From DASWIP01 sp036397635 (GTDB taxonomy: Bacteria; Actinomycetota; AC-67): DNA of 25,769 nt. Positions 23,890-25,769 of the stretch are shown here, one piece after another. The notes under the pieces were generated by a model. That model was not told the DNA's origin and made no database searches. It saw only the letters and a program-made list of their open reading frames with translations. The stretch covers positions 1-25,769 of the forward strand of contig DASWIP010000094.1 in the NCBI GenBank assembly GCA_036397635.1, in the 5' to 3' direction. Within the stretch, counting starts at the first letter, position 1; every line of letters begins with the position of its first letter. Made by a program: the position numbers and the translations under genes.

Positions 23890-24615
23890 TCAGGCGGTCA
23901 CGGTGACGCGGCCCCACTGGCCGATCTGGCCGGGCAGGCCGTGGAACTCGCAGTAGAACTGGTAGACGCCCGGCTCGGTGAATGTGCGCGCGTAGGTGCC
24001 CGCGATGACCGTGCCGCCGCGGAACGAGTCGTCGTCCGCGGTGACCGTATGTGGCGCGGAGCCGGTCACCACCGACCATGCCACCGCTTGCCCCGCGGCG
24101 ATCGTGACCTCCTGCGGGTCGTAGTAGTTGCTCGCGCCGCCGTCGTCGCCTATGCCGATCGTCGCGGCGATGTCGCCGGGGTCGAATGGCTCGAAGGCGA
24201 AGTCGATCTCGGCGGCCGGCGCGCCCAGTTGGTTGCATGCCACCATGCCGACCGCCTGGCCGTCCTCGAGCAGCGTGGTCACGCGCTCTGAACCGGTCGT
24301 GGACGTCGCCACCTGTGGGAAGTTCGAGCCGCCGAGCTCGAGGCCGTCCGAGTCCACGATGAACAGGTCCCAATCGCCGATGAAGCTCTCGGCCGAGAGC
24401 GTCAGCAGCCCGTCGCTGGGAGCCACCAGCGGCACGACGGTCTTGTGGAGTGGTTCGACGCCGGCGTTGCAGCGGTGGCCGACGGTGGTGTCCCACAGCG
24501 GCCAGGGCATGGGCGCCGCGATCGCGGTGAACGAGCCGGCCAGCGGCTCCTCGGCCGGCGCCGTCAGCGGCGCGCCGAGCGCGAGGACGAAGATCAGAGC
24601 GATGGCCCGGGTCAT
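23890..24615 (-). CDS. Secreted cupredoxin-domain protein with N-terminal PPC-like domain
   Basis: An exported protein of 241 residues. The signal peptide (1-21, ending APAE) is followed by a domain (about 25-145) with Cys49 and Cys127, probably disulfide-bonded, that resembles bacterial pre-peptidase C-terminal domains (DWDLFIVDSDGLELGG). A plastocyanin/azurin-like domain (about 150-241) carries type 1 copper ligands His189 (SAPHTV), Cys222 and His225 (YCEFHG). The position where relatives have Met (GMWG or GMSG) is Gln233 (GQWG). It may transfer electrons outside the membrane. The start at 24615 has GAGGGG just upstream; an ATG at 24657 would place Arg-rich sequence before the signal peptide. 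It abuts the MBL gene tail to tail. Confidence 0.82.
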   Translation of the reverse strand: MTRAIALIFVLALGAPLTAPAEEPLAGSFTAIAAPMPWPLWDTTVGHRCNAGVEPLHKTVVPLVAPSDGLLTLSAESFIGDWDLFIVDSDGLELGGSNFPQVATSTTGSERVTTLLEDGQAVGMVACNQLGAPAAEIDFAFEPFDPGDIAATIGIGDDGGASNYYDPQEVTIAAGQAVAWSVVTGSAPHTVTADDDSFRGGTVIAGTYARTFTEPGVYQFYCEFHGLPGQIGQWGRVTVTA

Positions 24616-24700
24616 GGCCCCTCGCGTTCGACGCGCGCCCCGGGAACTCCTGCCCACCGGTGAGGCGCGCGAATCGCGAGCTCGCCAGGAAACGATCGAT

Positions 24701-25198
24701 TCAACGGTAGTTCGTGAACTGCAGGGGGATGTCGAAGTCCTTCTCCTTGACGAGCTGGATGACTTCTTGGAGCGCGTCGCGACTCTTGCCCGAGACGCGG
24801 AGCTGCTCGCCCTGGATCTGGACCTGCACGCCTTTGAGCTTCGCGTCCTTGATCGCCTTGTTGATCTCGCGCGCCTTCTCGGACTCGATGCCTTGGATGA
24901 CCTTGATCTCGGACTTGTAGGCGTTGCCGCCGGTCGGCTTGATCTCCCCGGCGTTGATCGCCTTCAGCGAGATCTGCCGCTTCACGAGCTTCTCCTTGAA
25001 GACCTCCAGGGCGGCCGCGACGCGGTCCTCGGCGTTCGCCTTGATCTCCAGCGCCAGCTCGCCGGTCCAGGTGATCTCAGCGCCGGTGCCCTTGAAGTCG
25101 AACCGTTGCTGCAGCTCCTTGCGCGCCTGGTTGAGCGCGTTGTCGACCTCTTGCCGGTCGACCTCCGAAACGATGTCGAACGAGGAATCCTTGGCCAT
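24701..25198 (-). CDS. yajQ: YajQ family nucleotide-binding protein
   Basis: A cytosolic protein of 165 residues, the usual family length, with tandem alpha/beta ferredoxin-like halves. Family motifs are complete: SSFDIVSEVDRQEVDNALNQ (about 5-24), RFDFKGTGAEI, INAGEIKPTGGNAYKSEI and the terminal VKEKDFDIPLQFTNYR. Members bind nucleotides or RNA; in Xanthomonas the homologue is a c-di-GMP receptor, which does not prove that role here. The start at 25198 begins MAKDSSFDIV, as in most homologues; an ATG 90 nt upstream would run into the tRNA gene. No strong ribosome site is visible, and a -10-like TATATT ends 11 nt before the ATG, so the transcript may have almost no leader. Confidence 0.93.
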   Translation of the reverse strand: MAKDSSFDIVSEVDRQEVDNALNQARKELQQRFDFKGTGAEITWTGELALEIKANAEDRVAAALEVFKEKLVKRQISLKAINAGEIKPTGGNAYKSEIKVIQGIESEKAREINKAIKDAKLKGVQVQIQGEQLRVSGKSRDALQEVIQLVKEKDFDIPLQFTNYR

Positions 25199-25208
25199 GG
25201 CGGCAGGG

Positions 25209-25215
25209 TAATATA
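25209..25215. promoter_or_regulatory. Symmetric -10 shared by yajQ and tRNA-Tyr
   Basis: TAATATA reads as TAATAT on the plus strand (25209-25214, towards the tRNA) and as TATATT on the minus strand (25215-25210, towards yajQ). It is the only AT-rich stretch in the 47 bp between the two divergent genes. No convincing -35 hexamer is seen at 16-18 bp on either side. Confidence 0.5.
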
Positions 25216-25245
25216 TGCCCTCGCGTCCGGGGAAACCCGGGCCAC

Positions 25246-25327
25246 GGGAGGATACCGAAGCGGCCAAACGGGCTTGACTGTAAATCAAGTGTCTCAGACT
25301 TCAGAGGTTCGAATCCTCTTCCTCCCA
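25246..25327 (+). tRNA. tRNA-Tyr (anticodon GUA)
   Basis: An 82-nt class II tRNA with a long variable arm. The acceptor stem GGGAGGA (25246-25252) pairs perfectly with TCCTCCC (25320-25326), and A25327 is the discriminator. The D stem is CCG/CGG. The anticodon stem CTTGA/TCAAG encloses loop CTGTAAA with anticodon GTA at 25280-25282. The T arm is AGAGG-TTCGAAT-CCTCT. The 3' CCA is not encoded (CGT follows). Confidence 0.96.
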
Positions 25328-25394
25328 CGTGCCAATCTGCCCTACATGAACGCGGCCGCGGTTCGGACGGTGATCGAATGACCGGCCTCCTATG

Positions 25395-25423
25395 TTGACC
25401 TCGGGAGAGGTTGTCGGTATCGA
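25395..25423 (+). promoter_or_regulatory. Possible promoter pointing into the response-regulator gene
   Basis: TTGACC (25395-25400), a 17-bp spacer and TATCGA (25418-25423) on the plus strand. No plus-strand gene follows in the window, so any transcript would be antisense to the response regulator. The -10 is imperfect. Otherwise nothing is recognisable in 25328-25454. Confidence 0.2.
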
Positions 25424-25454
25424 TCCCCGTCTGCGCGCGGTCCCGGACTCCGGC

Positions 25455-25769
25455 TCACGCGTCCGGTTCTGCGCGCCATCGGTACCCCATGCCGGGTTCC
25501 GTGGTGATCCATCGGGGTCGCGCGGGATCTTCTCGCAGCTTCTTGCGAAGTTGTTTGACGTAGACGCGCAGTGACTCGCTTCCGTATCCGGGTCCCCAAA
25601 CCCTGCTGAGGAGCCATTGATGGGTCAGCAGCTTGCCGGGGTTGCTGGCCATGGCCTCCAGCAGGCGGTACTCGGTGGGTGTCAACGGAATGGCTTGGCC
25701 GTCGAGGCGGACGAGCTGTCGCGCGAGGTCGATCTCGAGTCCCCCGTAACGCAGGACCGGTGGCGGGGT
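25455..25769 (-). CDS. OmpR-family response regulator, C-terminal part (KdpE-like)
   Basis: Partial: the 5' end, including the receiver domain, lies beyond the window, and 104 C-terminal residues are present. They form an OmpR/PhoB winged-helix DNA-binding domain: LTPTEYRLLEAMASNPGKLLTH, then VWGPGYGSES, LRVYVKQLRKKLREDPARPR and TEPGMGYRW (given as short motifs). The combination VWGP-Y-G-ES, DPARPR and TEPG-GYR is typical of KdpE, the regulator of the Kdp potassium ATPase. KdpE proteins usually have two extra residues (HY) before LRVY that are missing here, so another OmpR-family regulator is possible. The partner kinase and target genes are not in view. Confidence 0.85.
   Translation of the reverse strand, partial: TPPPVLRYGGLEIDLARQLVRLDGQAIPLTPTEYRLLEAMASNPGKLLTHQWLLSRVWGPGYGSESLRVYVKQLRKKLREDPARPRWITTEPGMGYRWRAEPDA

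Overview
The window looks like a chromosomal segment from a high-GC bacterium, most likely an uncultured lineage of Actinomycetota. The reasons are strong G/C bias at third codon positions, frequent GTG starts, tightly coupled 4-nt gene overlaps, TANNNT-type -10 elements, and an 11-gene nuo cluster of the type seen in deep-branching Actinomycetota and Chloroflexota. No rRNA or taxonomic marker is present, so Chloroflexota cannot be excluded.

Region 1 (1-7500) is a surface-polysaccharide block. A GT4-like glycosyltransferase (minus) is divergent from a giant tandem glycosyltransferase of about 1094 residues (plus). A 264-bp repeat-rich intergenic region follows. Then come a non-hydrolysing UDP-GlcNAc 2-epimerase (wecB, minus) and, divergently, a nucleotide-sugar 6-dehydrogenase (plus). 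The last two enzymes could together supply UDP-ManNAc/UDP-ManNAcA or a related uronic acid, and the glycosyltransferases would use such donors.

Region 2 (7501-18066) is nuoABCDHIJKLMN, eleven contiguous genes for the membrane arm and the quinone/Fe-S connecting module of complex I. The NADH-oxidising module nuoEFG is absent from its usual place between nuoD and nuoH and from the rest of the window. A -35/-10 promoter with 17-bp spacing lies upstream. NuoI carries an Ala/Pro-rich tail with 18-bp tandem repeats and a charged terminal segment.

Region 3 (18067-20434) holds htpX (membrane metalloprotease), a UUCG-tetraloop terminator, and a secreted M23 (LytM-type) peptidase behind a structured leader.

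Region 4 (20440-23889) holds a two-gene minus-strand operon (crotonase-family protein, then an MCT-like MFS transporter). It is divergent from a two-gene plus-strand operon of a small PAS protein and a metallo-beta-lactamase-fold hydrolase.

Region 5 (23890-25769) holds a secreted cupredoxin whose axial copper ligand position is Gln, yajQ, a tRNA-Tyr(GUA), and the 3' end of a KdpE-like response regulator that runs off the window. yajQ and the tRNA gene share a symmetric AT-rich -10 element.

I found no clear defence island, prophage or CRISPR array. The least ordinary items are the repeat/inverted-repeat region at 4719-4982, the double-module glycosyltransferase, the 11-subunit complex I with its modified NuoI tail, the PAS-MBL pair, and the Gln-ligand cupredoxin.
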